Of a stretch of 26,897 bases of DNA, positions 1-7,589 are shown one piece after another. Position 1 is the stretch's first letter. Every line of letters starts with the position of its first letter. Under the pieces are notes generated by a model. That model searched no databases, was not told the origin of the DNA, and saw only the letters and a program-made list of their open reading frames with translations. Origin of the DNA: Terrirubrum sp051646285 (GTDB lineage: Bacteria > Pseudomonadota > Alphaproteobacteria > Rhizobiales > Beijerinckiaceae). The DNA is taken from assembly GCA_051646285.1 (NCBI GenBank), contig JBOFCU010000069.1:1-26897 (forward strand), read 5' to 3'. The position numbers were made by a program, and so were the translations under genes.

Positions 1-264
1 CTGGCTGCACCGAAGGAATTCATCATGATGCTTGGCGGGCTGGCGATGCTGCGCGTTCTGCAAGCCGCCTTCGTCACATCGTTCCGTGAAAAATTCGCAC
101 TGGGGGCACTGGTCAGTTTTATTGTCACCGTCGCAGATATGCCGGTTCTGAATATCGGCGCCGCCTTTTGGGGGCTGATTGCTGGCGTGGTTCTTTCCCT
201 GTTGCTTGAGCGCCCGGACTGGAGCAACTGGAAGCGTGTGCGGTCAGATGTGGGGCGTGCGTAA
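1..264 (+). CDS. benE: Benzoate/H+ symporter BenE-type transporter, C-terminal fragment
   Basis: The reading frame is open from the first base, so the 5' part of the gene lies outside the window; 87 residues are visible. They hold hydrophobic segments ending in a short basic/hydrophilic tail. The stretch around FALGALVSFIVTVAD and IGAAFWGLIAG resembles the last membrane helices of the BenE family, inner-membrane proton symporters for benzoate-like aromatic acids. An internal ATG at 25 is not needed as a start, because the protein continues upstream in frame (LAAPKEFIM). It runs convergently toward fdsA with a hairpin in the 56-base gap. Family assignment rests on the C-terminal tenth to quarter only; another xanthine/benzoate-type permease is possible. 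Confidence 0.65.
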   Translation: MAAPKEFIMMLGGLAMLRVLQAAFVTSFREKFALGALVSFIVTVADMPVLNIGAAFWGLIAGVVLSLLLERPDWSNWKRVRSDVGRA

Positions 265-272
265 GCGCAGAT

Positions 273-303
273 GATCCGGCGGCACCTGCGGGCGCGCCGG
301 ATC
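273..303 (+). terminator. Probable intrinsic terminator after the BenE-type gene
   Basis: A 9-bp perfect GC-rich stem (GATCCGGCG at 273-281 pairs with CGCCGGATC at 295-303) with a 13-base loop follows the transporter stop by 8 bases. The following T-tract is weak (TCTGTTT). It lies between convergent genes and may slow transcription from both sides. Confidence 0.5.
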
Positions 304-320
304 TCTGTTTCAAACTCATT

Positions 321-3104
321 TCATTCTGCAGCGATAGCCTGCGGCGGCATTTTTTCCACACGGGCTGCGCAATATTTGAATTCCGGGATTTTGCCCATGG
401 GATCAAGCTGCGGATTGGTGAGGAAGTTGGCCGGCGCTTCGGCAAAACAGAAAGGAATGAACACCATGCCTTCCGCCACATCATGGTCCTGACGCACGCG
501 CAATGTGACATCGCCGCGGCGTGTGGCCACTCTGATCATGTCACCGGGATTCAAATCCATGCGCTTCATATCCCAGCGGTTCATGCCGGCAATCGCCTCC
601 GGCTCCAGCGCATCAAGATTCGAAGCGCGCCGCGTCATGGCGCCGGTATGCCAGTGCTCCAGCAAACGGCCAGTCGTCAGCACCATGGGATATTCGGCAT
701 CGGGAATTTCATCGGGGGCGCGCAACTCCGTGGGCACTATTTTTGCCCGGCCGGACATGGTCGGGAATTTATCGATGAAAATAATATCGTTGCCCGGCTT
801 TTCCGGTGAATCGCACGGATACGTCACGGCGTCTTCACGCAGCAGGCGCTGCCACGTGATGTTTTTCAAGGATGGCATCACCTGCGTCATCTCGTCAAAT
901 ACATCGGAGACATCGGCATAATTCCAGGACAAGCCAATGCGGTGCGCCAGTTCCTGCACCAACTCCCAATCCTGCCGTGCTTCGCCGGGAGGCGGCACAA
1001 CCGGGCGGGCAATCTGCACCTGCCGATTGGTGTTCGTAAACGTGCCCCATTTTTCGGCGTGGGCAGATGCGGGGAACACCACATCCGCATGCCATGCCGT
1101 TTCCGTCAGAAAAATGTCTTGCACGACAAGGTGCTCCAGCATCGCCAATGCCTTGCGTGCATGGTTCTGATCAGGGTCGGACATCGCGGGGTTTTCACCC
1201 ATGATATACATGCCCTTGATTTCATGACGCTCGATGGCATGCATGATTTCAACAACTGTCAGGCCTCGCTTGTCATGTAGCTTGGTGCCCCAGACATTTT
1301 CATAGAGCGTGCGGATTTCGCTGTTTTCGACGGATTTGTAATCGGGAAAAAACATCGGAATCAAGCCGGCGTCTGATGCGCCTTGCACATTGTTTTGCCC
1401 GCGCAACGGATGAAGACCTGTGCCGGGGCGGCCAATCTGGCCCGTTGTCAGCGCCAGCGCGATCAGGCAACGCGCATTGTCTGTGCCGTGGGTATGCTGG
1501 GATACGCCCATGCCCCAGAAAATAATTGAGGCACGTGAGCGGGCGTACAGCCGCGCCACTTCACGGATTTTTCCGGCAGAAATGCCGCATAGCGGTTCCA
1601 TTGCTTCGGGTGAAAAGCTCTGCACGCTCTGCTTGAGCAATTCAAAGCCATCCGTATGCGCCTGTACATACTGCACATCAACGAGATTTTCATGGATGAT
1701 GACGTGCAGCATGGCATTCAACAGGGCAACATCAGTGCCCGGTTTGAATTGCAGCATATGGGTGGCATGGCGCCCAATACCCTGATTTTGGCCGCGCGGG
1801 TCCATCACAATCAACTGCGCACCGCGCTTGGCAGCGGCCTTGATGTAGGTCGCGGCAACGGGATGATTTTCTGCAGGGCGCGCGCCGATGACAATCATCA
1901 CCTCAGCATCTTTGGCTGCGGTAAACGGTGCGCTCACGGCGCCGGAATTGAGACCTTCCATCAAAGCGGCGACGGATGACGCATGGCACAGGCGCGTGCA
2001 GTGATCGACATTGTTGGTGCCAAAGCCCTGGCGGATCAATTTCTGAAACAAATAGGCTTCTTCATTTGACCCCTTGGCGGAGCCAAATCCGGCCAGGGCC
2101 TTGCCGCCATCGCGCGCATGAATATTTTTCAGTCCCGCAGCGGCACGATCCAGCGCCTCTTCCCACGTTGCTTCGCGGAATATGTCCCACGGATTGGCGG
2201 AATCAATCTGCATGACCGCCGATTTTGCGACGCCATCCCTGCGGATCAGCGGCTTTGTCAGGCGGTGTGGATGATGAATATAATCGAAGCCAAAGCGTCC
2301 CTTTACGCACAGGCGATTGTTGTTGGCTGGGCCGTTGCGCCCATCAATGGCAATGATTTTATCATCTTTCACATGCGCTGTGGTCTGACAGCCAACGCCA
2401 CAATAGGGGCACAGCGTATCAACGCTGTGCGTGGCATATTCCTTGCGCACACCGGCGTTATCGAGCAGGCGCGATTCCATCAACGCGCCAGTGGGACAGG
2501 CTTGCACACATTCGCCGCAGGCAACGCAGGTGGATTCGCCCATGTCATCGTCAAAATCGAAAATGATTTTCGCGCCGTGGCCGCGATAGGCCATGCCAAT
2601 GACTTCGTTGGATTGCACCTCGCGGCAGGCACGCACGCACAGGCCGCACTGGATACAGGCATCAAGATTGACGCTGATGGCAGCATGAGAATTGTCGGCT
2701 GCGGGCTGTGCGGCTTTTGCGGGAAAGCGGCTCTGGGTTGCAACGCCCATGGCGCCGACCCAATTCCAGAATTTTGATTGATCATCATGGGCGGCGGATT
2801 GGACCGGCTGGTCTGCCACCAGCAGCTCCATCACCATGGCCCGGCCTTTGGTGGCCCGCTCGCTCTGGGTCTTGACCTTCATGCCTGGCGTTGGCGCACG
2901 CACACACGAGGCGGCCAGCACCCGCTCGCCTTCAATTTCAACCACGCAGGCGCGGCAATTGCCATCAGCACGGTAATCCGGCTCAGGCGTCCAGCACAGA
3001 TGCGGAATTTGTGTGCCAACGCGCTGGGCGACCTGCCAGATGGTTTCACCGGCTGCGGCTTCGACTATTTTTCCGTCGAGTTCAAATGTAATGCGCTCGC
3101 TCAT
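321..3104 (-). CDS. fdsA: NAD-dependent formate dehydrogenase, catalytic alpha subunit (FdsA/FDH1A type)
   Basis: This cytoplasmic molybdenum- or tungsten-bis-MGD subunit oxidises formate to CO2 and passes electrons to the FdsGB subunit. Its 927 residues show, in order: an N-terminal [2Fe-2S] domain (Cys37, 50, 53, 67); two ferredoxin-type [4Fe-4S] sets (Cys150/153/156/160 and 193/196/199/203); a further [4Fe-4S] set (Cys232/235/239/266); and the molybdopterin oxidoreductase core with the metal-ligand motif TRLCH (Cys373, His374, aligned to the SeCys-His of E. coli FdhF). The active site uses Cys, not selenocysteine. The segment after Cys67, where C. necator-type FdsA has a His-Cys3 cluster motif, reads DQPVQSAAHDDQSKFWNW and has no cysteines. 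The ATG overlaps the fdsGB stop by 4 bases (ATGA), indicating coupled translation. No fdhD chaperone gene is in the window. Confidence 0.95.
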   Translation of the reverse strand: MSERITFELDGKIVEAAAGETIWQVAQRVGTQIPHLCWTPEPDYRADGNCRACVVEIEGERVLAASCVRAPTPGMKVKTQSERATKGRAMVMELLVADQPVQSAAHDDQSKFWNWVGAMGVATQSRFPAKAAQPAADNSHAAISVNLDACIQCGLCVRACREVQSNEVIGMAYRGHGAKIIFDFDDDMGESTCVACGECVQACPTGALMESRLLDNAGVRKEYATHSVDTLCPYCGVGCQTTAHVKDDKIIAIDGRNGPANNNRLCVKGRFGFDYIHHPHRLTKPLIRRDGVAKSAVMQIDSANPWDIFREATWEEALDRAAAGLKNIHARDGGKALAGFGSAKGSNEEAYLFQKLIRQGFGTNNVDHCTRLCHASSVAALMEGLNSGAVSAPFTAAKDAEVMIVIGARPAENHPVAATYIKAAAKRGAQLIVMDPRGQNQGIGRHATHMLQFKPGTDVALLNAMLHVIIHENLVDVQYVQAHTDGFELLKQSVQSFSPEAMEPLCGISAGKIREVARLYARSRASIIFWGMGVSQHTHGTDNARCLIALALTTGQIGRPGTGLHPLRGQNNVQGASDAGLIPMFFPDYKSVENSEIRTLYENVWGTKLHDKRGLTVVEIMHAIERHEIKGMYIMGENPAMSDPDQNHARKALAMLEHLVVQDIFLTETAWHADVVFPASAHAEKWGTFTNTNRQVQIARPVVPPPGEARQDWELVQELAHRIGLSWNYADVSDVFDEMTQVMPSLKNITWQRLLREDAVTYPCDSPEKPGNDIIFIDKFPTMSGRAKIVPTELRAPDEIPDAEYPMVLTTGRLLEHWHTGAMTRRASNLDALEPEAIAGMNRWDMKRMDLNPGDMIRVATRRGDVTLRVRQDHDVAEGMVFIPFCFAEAPANFLTNPQLDPMGKIPEFKYCAARVEKMPPQAIAAE

Positions 3105-4804
3105 GCGAAGTCCTCAGGAAAATATTTCATCGCGCTCATCATGGGATTGGCAGCAGCCTGTCCGAGGCCGCAAATAGAGGCATCACGCATCACCTGTGCA
3201 AGGTCGGCAAACAAGGCCGTATCACGGCTTTTGCGTTCCATCATGGTGACGGCTTTTTCCGTGCCATTGCGGCATGGGGTGCATTGCCCGCAACTTTCAT
3301 CACGGAAAAATTTCATCAGATTGAGCGCTACGGCCTGCATGTCATCCCTGTCTGATAAAATCACGACTGCGTGCGAGCCGACAAAGGAGCCATGTTTTTC
3401 GAGCTGGCCGAAATCAAGCGGAATATCTGCCATCGCAGCGGGCAGAATGCCGCCCGACGCACCGCCGGGCAGATAGCCCTTGAATGTATGACCATCGGCC
3501 ATGCCGCCACACAGGGCAATCAATTCCTGCGCCGTTGTGCCGGCAGCTACCAACTGCACACCGGGATTTCTGACACGGCCTGATACCGAATAACTGCGCA
3601 GGCCCTTGGCGCCATTTTTGCCCTGCGCGGCAAACCATTCTGCACCGCGTGTCAGAATTTGCGGCACCCAATATAATGTCTCGATATTGTTTACGAGGGT
3701 AGGGCGATCAAACAGGCCGACCTGCGCCACATACGGCGGGCGATGGCGCGGGATGCCGCGCTTGCCCTCGATGGATTCAATCATCGCGGATTCTTCGCCG
3801 CAAATATAGGCACCTGCGCCGCGCCGGAGGTGAATTTTGGTATGCGGGCTGAGGCCCGCTTTTTCAACGCGGGCAATCTCGCGTATGAGAATCTCGCGCG
3901 CTGCCGGATATTCATCGCGCAGATAAATATATACGGCCTCTGCTTCGACTGCCCACGCGCCGATCAACATGCCTTCCAGAAAGGCATGGGGATTGGTTTC
4001 AAGATACTGGCGATCCTTGAATGTGCCCGGCTCGCCTTCATCGCCATTGACCGCCATCAGGCGCGGGCCTGCAGTGGCGCGCACAAGGCCCCATTTGCGT
4101 CCTGTCGGAAATCCTGCTCCGCCAAGGCCGCGCAACCCACCATCGGACAATGTCGCAATCACGGCGTCTATCGAGCGCGTGCCGTTCAAACAGTCGGCGA
4201 GAGCCGTATAACCACCTTCGCCCCGATAGGTATCGAGATCATGATAAGCGGGAATATGCGCGTGGGTTTCACCCGCTTTCACAAGGGTGTGCAATGTCTC
4301 AGGCGTTGCGTGATCGACATGATGATGGCCAACTTCTGCCGCCGGTGCCGTGTGGCAGCTGCCAATGCAGGGCGCGCGGATAATTTCAACACCGCCGGGG
4401 GGATTGGCCTGCATGTGTGCGATGAGCGCTTCGGCTCCGGCCATCATGCAGCTCAAGCTGTCACAAATGCGGATCTTCACCGGCGCCGGTTTCTCCTCAC
4501 CGTCGCGAACAATTTGGAAGTGTGCATAAAAGGATGCGACCTCGAAAACCTCAGCCATTGGAATGCGCAATTCTTCGGCGAGGGCGTGCATGTATCCTGC
4601 CGGCAAGCAGCCTTCCTGATCATTGATAAGGTGCAGATATTCGATCAGTTCGTCGCGGCGCAGACTGCGATCACCCAGCAGGGCGCGCAGCGCCGCACGC
4701 TCTTCAGGCTGGATTTGCCGGCCCTTGTTGAAGGCCGGGGCTTTGCGCCGCCCGGCACCGGGGTGAATGAGCTTGCCGCCCTGTGTGATCGTGATCTGGT
4801 TCAT
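3101..4804 (-). CDS. fdsB: NAD-dependent formate dehydrogenase beta subunit, fused FdsG-FdsB
   Basis: One 567-residue chain combines two subunits that are separate in Cupriavidus and Rhodobacter FDH. The N-terminal FdsG/NuoE-like domain (about 30-180) carries [2Fe-2S] ligands Cys114, 119, 146 and 150. The C-terminal FdsB/NuoF-like part has the glycine-rich NAD/FMN site GLGGAGFPTGRKW (about 226-238), GDEGEPGTFKDR (254-265), GAYICGEES (331-339) and the [4Fe-4S] ligands CGQCTPC (Cys505, 508, 511) plus Cys545. It accepts electrons from FdsA and reduces NAD+. Size and fusion match the two-subunit Methylobacterium FDH1 (from memory). The ATG at 4804 has only a weak GGAAG upstream. It is first in a two-gene unit with fdsA and lies 99 bases downstream of the LysR stop on the same strand. 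Confidence 0.94.
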   Translation of the reverse strand: MNQITITQGGKLIHPGAGRRKAPAFNKGRQIQPEERAALRALLGDRSLRRDELIEYLHLINDQEGCLPAGYMHALAEELRIPMAEVFEVASFYAHFQIVRDGEEKPAPVKIRICDSLSCMMAGAEALIAHMQANPPGGVEIIRAPCIGSCHTAPAAEVGHHHVDHATPETLHTLVKAGETHAHIPAYHDLDTYRGEGGYTALADCLNGTRSIDAVIATLSDGGLRGLGGAGFPTGRKWGLVRATAGPRLMAVNGDEGEPGTFKDRQYLETNPHAFLEGMLIGAWAVEAEAVYIYLRDEYPAAREILIREIARVEKAGLSPHTKIHLRRGAGAYICGEESAMIESIEGKRGIPRHRPPYVAQVGLFDRPTLVNNIETLYWVPQILTRGAEWFAAQGKNGAKGLRSYSVSGRVRNPGVQLVAAGTTAQELIALCGGMADGHTFKGYLPGGASGGILPAAMADIPLDFGQLEKHGSFVGSHAVVILSDRDDMQAVALNLMKFFRDESCGQCTPCRNGTEKAVTMMERKSRDTALFADLAQVMRDASICGLGQAAANPMMSAMKYFPEDFA

Positions 4805-4826
4805 GGGCTTCCACTGGCTGGTCTTC

Positions 4827-4836
4827 GGTATGCCAG
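4827..4836. promoter_or_regulatory. GGTATGCCAG element upstream of fdsGB
   Basis: The 10-mer lies just before the fdsGB start and is identical to one in the gntR leader at 9311-9320. It is a near-palindrome of the TGG-N4-CCA type (here CGG-N4-CCA). A third identical copy lies inside fdsA coding sequence (645-654), so chance cannot be excluded. A role as an operator for the GntR-family regulator of this cluster is inferred. Confidence 0.3.
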
Positions 4837-4850
4837 CAGATCAAACGCCA

Positions 4851-4896
4851 TGAATCAATCGCGATCAAATAGATTCATCGGAATGATTGATTGATT
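4851..4896. promoter_or_regulatory. Candidate LysR/fds regulatory region with nested inverted and direct repeats
   Basis: The gap between lysR and fdsGB holds TGAATC (4851-4856) and its reverse complement GATTCA (4872-4877), an 8-bp palindrome ATCGCGAT between them (4858-4865), and a triple GATT repeat (4885-4896) complementary to AATCAATC at 4853-4860. The arrangement lies 47-92 bases upstream of the fdsGB start, a usual place for a LysR-type activator to bind. No clear sigma70 promoter was identified. Binding is inferred from position and symmetry only. Confidence 0.4.
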
Positions 4897-4903
4897 GTAT
4901 CTA

Positions 4904-5827
4904 TCAAAAGTCACGATCTGGCGTGTTAAACCGGCTCATGGGTGCTGCGGCAGGCGCTTCTGCCTGAGCAAACAGGGCTTCGACCAGTGCAGCCAGAGGT
5001 TCGCGCTGGGGGATAACCAGCCCGACCAGACGGCTGATCTCAGGCTCGACCAGCGGATGGGCCGCAACAGTGTCAGGCAGGCCAATGGCTCCGAGCATTT
5101 GCGCCGGCACGATGCTCGACAGCGCACCGACGGCAACCTGGGCGCAGAGCGAAACGAAGGAGTTGGTTTCAAATGCTGTCTGCGGCTTGCGTCCGATCGA
5201 GCGGAAGATGCTGTCGATAATGCGGCGGTTCTGCATATCGCTGGTGAGCAGGCACAGGGGAACATCGGCCGCCTCACTCCAACTCACGGCGGCACGGTTT
5301 TGAAAAGGGCCGGCCTTTTGCGTCAGAAAACAATAGGTCTCGCCATAAAGAGGCTTGGGCCGCACCCGTTCCAGCGGCTCATTGTCGAGATAGGTGATGG
5401 CGGCATCGAGATCGAAATCATCAAGCCCGCGCTGAATATCAATGGAAGAGCGCGATAACACCGTCATAGTTACGGCGGGAAAGCGCCGCGTGAAGCGGGA
5501 TGTGATCTGGCCGACCACTGACAGGGCCGTTGGAATGACACCAATACGCACCGAGCCTGCCAGCCCCTCGCGAAATTCTGCGACATCGGAGCGCAGCATA
5601 CCGCATTCAGCCAATATGCGCCGGGCGCGGTCGAGAACGCGCTCGCCTTCCGGTGTAAAGCCCGTGAAGCGATGGCCGCGCTCGACAATAAGGACGCCCA
5701 ACTCCTGCTCCAGTTGACGGATGCCAGCCGACAGGGAGGGCTGCGACACATTCAGGCTCGCCGCCGCGCGGGCAAAATGCTTTTCGCGCGCCAATGCCAC
5801 GAGATATTCAAACTGGCGCAGCAGCAC
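4904..5827 (-). CDS. LysR-family transcriptional regulator, probable regulator of formate dehydrogenase
   Basis: The 307 residues show the standard LysR plan: an N-terminal winged helix-turn-helix (about 1-60; AAASLNVSQPSLSAGIRQLE is the recognition region) and a C-terminal periplasmic-binding-protein-like effector domain (about 90-295). The GTG start at 5827 is chosen because GAGGAAGG lies close upstream and an in-frame stop follows just beyond; the N-terminus LLRQFEYLVALA fits the family. It precedes fdsGB-fdsA on the same strand, an uncommon tandem order for a LysR gene, which is often divergent from its target. Regulation of fds in response to formate or a related signal is inferred from adjacency. 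Confidence 0.9.
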   Translation of the reverse strand: MLLRQFEYLVALAREKHFARAAASLNVSQPSLSAGIRQLEQELGVLIVERGHRFTGFTPEGERVLDRARRILAECGMLRSDVAEFREGLAGSVRIGVIPTALSVVGQITSRFTRRFPAVTMTVLSRSSIDIQRGLDDFDLDAAITYLDNEPLERVRPKPLYGETYCFLTQKAGPFQNRAAVSWSEAADVPLCLLTSDMQNRRIIDSIFRSIGRKPQTAFETNSFVSLCAQVAVGALSSIVPAQMLGAIGLPDTVAAHPLVEPEISRLVGLVIPQREPLAALVEALFAQAEAPAAAPMSRFNTPDRDF

Positions 5828-5896
5828 TCGCTCGATCCTTCCTCAGTTCAGACCTGCCTGGGCCATGGATTTTTAGCCGGGCAACTCTTAAAGACA

Positions 5897-5925
5897 AAAA
5901 AGCCGGTGTCCAACACCGGCTTTTC
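5897..5925 (-). terminator. Strong intrinsic terminator ending the tctA-tctC-tctB unit
   Basis: A perfect 9-bp stem (AGCCGGTGT 5901-5909 with ACACCGGCT 5913-5921) encloses a 3-base loop and is flanked by A5 on the left and T4 on the right. It therefore reads as a terminator in both directions. It lies 22 bases past the tctB stop and before the lysR start, separating the transporter operon from lysR-fds. Confidence 0.9.
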
Positions 5926-5946
5926 TTGTTCGTTGGCGTCGCCGCA

Positions 5947-6477
5947 TCAATATCCCAAGGCAGTTTCCAGCGGACCTTTTGGCAAAGGCACCAGAAACCA
6001 GATTTCAAACATCAGGAAGCTGATGGCCGCGATGGCAAGGGCAACGGCGAGGGATTTAACGATCGAGAATTTTCCGACAAAATACATGAAGCCCGCAATA
6101 TAAATTGCGGATGCCACATAGATGCCAATGACGTGAATGGCGAGTACATATACCAGCGCTGGCACAAAAATTGTGGCCATTCGCCAGAAACCAGGCACGG
6201 TCACCAGGGTTTTGGAGCCTCTCACCGTATGCGGCAAGGCGCGGACCAGGTTCACGATACTGGCGATGCCCATCACCACAGCAATATAAAACGGAAAATA
6301 GCCGGGACCGGGGCCTTCATTCGGCCGCCAGCGGAAGCCAAGCCGCACACTGTCGATGATAACGATAGCGCAGATGATCAGGAAGAATACAGAAACAGCA
6401 ATCTCGGCTGTCCTGTAGCTGATGAGCATCGGTTCTTCATTGTCTTCGGCTTCGTGCGACATGGCCAGTTGTTCCAT
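5947..6477 (-). CDS. tctB: Tripartite tricarboxylate transporter small membrane subunit TctB
   Basis: The 176-residue protein has a short hydrophilic acidic N-terminus and about four membrane segments (near 25-43, 64-82, 102-130 and 140-165), the size and topology of TctB. The motif GPGPGYFPFYIA (about 56-67) is typical of the family. TctB is the small membrane partner of TctA in TTT secondary importers. It is the last gene of a tctA-tctC-tctB unit, 19 bases after tctC. The ATG at 6477 has a modest GGGAA upstream; Met6 is an alternative start. The substrate is not readable from TctB. Confidence 0.88.
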   Translation of the reverse strand: MEQLAMSHEAEDNEEPMLISYRTAEIAVSVFFLIICAIVIIDSVRLGFRWRPNEGPGPGYFPFYIAVVMGIASIVNLVRALPHTVRGSKTLVTVPGFWRMATIFVPALVYVLAIHVIGIYVASAIYIAGFMYFVGKFSIVKSLAVALAIAAISFLMFEIWFLVPLPKGPLETALGY

Positions 6478-6496
6478 CTTTCCCGTTCAGGCGTGA

Positions 6497-7543
6497 TCAG
6501 TTGGTGGCGGCGAGGAAGCCCGCTTCCTTCATCAGATCACGATGCAGATTTTCATTGGTGGCCACCCATTTCTCAAAATCGGCACCGGTCATGAATGTCT
6601 GGTTGAAGGCGCCTTTTTCCATGAACTCCTTCCAGTCTGGCGTCGCCATGACTTTCTTGAAGAGATCAACATAATAGGCGATCTGGGCCGGTGTGGCGCC
6701 TTTGGGCATGAATATGCCGCGCAGCATCTGGTATTCCACCGGAAGACCCGATTCCTTGCAGGTGGGGATATCGCTCCACGCCATCGTGGCCGTCACCTTG
6801 GCTGTGTAGGTGGAGCGGTTGGAGTCAAAAATACAAAGCGGGCGCAACTGGTTGGCACGCCACTGCGACACAGCTTCAATCGGGTTGTTCACTGTTGAAT
6901 TGACGTGGTTGCCGACGAGTTGTACCGCCACCTGTCCGCCGCCCTGATAAGGCACATAGGTGAATTTCTTGCCACCGGTCTGCTTTTCAACGGCGACGGT
7001 AACAATCTGGTCTTCCTGCTTGGACCCGGTGCCGCCCATCTTGAACTGGCGATCATCACCCGCCTTGACGGCTTCGACATATTCCTTGGCGGTTTTGTAG
7101 GGCGATTCAGCGTTGACCCACAAAACAAACTGGTCCAGCGCCAGCATGGCGACAGGCTGCATGTCCTTCCAGTTGAACGGCGAACCGGTTGCCAGTGGCG
7201 TCGTGAACAGGTTCGAAAGCGTGATGATCAGCTTGTGCGGATCACGCTGTGCGGCTTTGATTTCAATAAATCCTTCAGCGCCTGCGCCACCGCCCTTGTT
7301 GAGCACAACCATCGGCTGTTTCATCAGATTGTGCTTCTGGATTACGCCCTGAACAAAGCGGGCCATTTGATCTGCACCGCCACCGGTGCCGGCCGGGATC
7401 ACAAAGGTCACGGGTTTTGTCGGTTCCCACGCTTGCGCGTTGGCCGGTGCCGTCGCCATCAGGCCAGCAGCCATGGCAACAGAGGCCAGGCCTGCCATTT
7501 TTTTGCGCAGATGCGTGGAACGCAATTCAGAGCCGTAAGACAT
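6497..7543 (-). CDS. tctC: Tripartite tricarboxylate transporter substrate-binding protein TctC
   Basis: This periplasmic carboxylate-binding protein of the Bug/TctC family delivers ligand to TctAB. The start at 7543 (348 aa) is chosen because GGAGG sits 8 bases upstream (complement of 7552-7556); a longer frame to 7588 exists, but its extra 15 residues are hydrophilic and precede the ribosome binding site. A basic N-terminus and hydrophobic stretch ending APANAQA form a signal peptide. The mature part begins with the family hallmark KPVTFVIPAGTGGGADQMAR. A poorly variable core (GGTGSKQED, VPYQGGG) follows. It lies between tctA and tctB. Family members bind diverse carboxylates; proximity to oxc/frc suggests oxalate or a related acid. 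Confidence 0.92.
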   Translation of the reverse strand: MSYGSELRSTHLRKKMAGLASVAMAAGLMATAPANAQAWEPTKPVTFVIPAGTGGGADQMARFVQGVIQKHNLMKQPMVVLNKGGGAGAEGFIEIKAAQRDPHKLIITLSNLFTTPLATGSPFNWKDMQPVAMLALDQFVLWVNAESPYKTAKEYVEAVKAGDDRQFKMGGTGSKQEDQIVTVAVEKQTGGKKFTYVPYQGGGQVAVQLVGNHVNSTVNNPIEAVSQWRANQLRPLCIFDSNRSTYTAKVTATMAWSDIPTCKESGLPVEYQMLRGIFMPKGATPAQIAYYVDLFKKVMATPDWKEFMEKGAFNQTFMTGADFEKWVATNENLHRDLMKEAGFLAATN

Positions 7544-7589
7544 CTTCATTTCCTCCGTGGTTTTTTTCGTGGCAGTGTTGTCGCACATT

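Noticed and set aside
3743..4894. 383-aa open frame on the plus strand opposite fdsGB
   Set aside because: Antisense to a clear formate dehydrogenase gene; residue composition is shadow-like and there is no recognisable motif.
7544..7588. N-terminal extension of TctC
   Set aside because: It precedes the GGAGG ribosome site and the signal peptide, and is hydrophilic.
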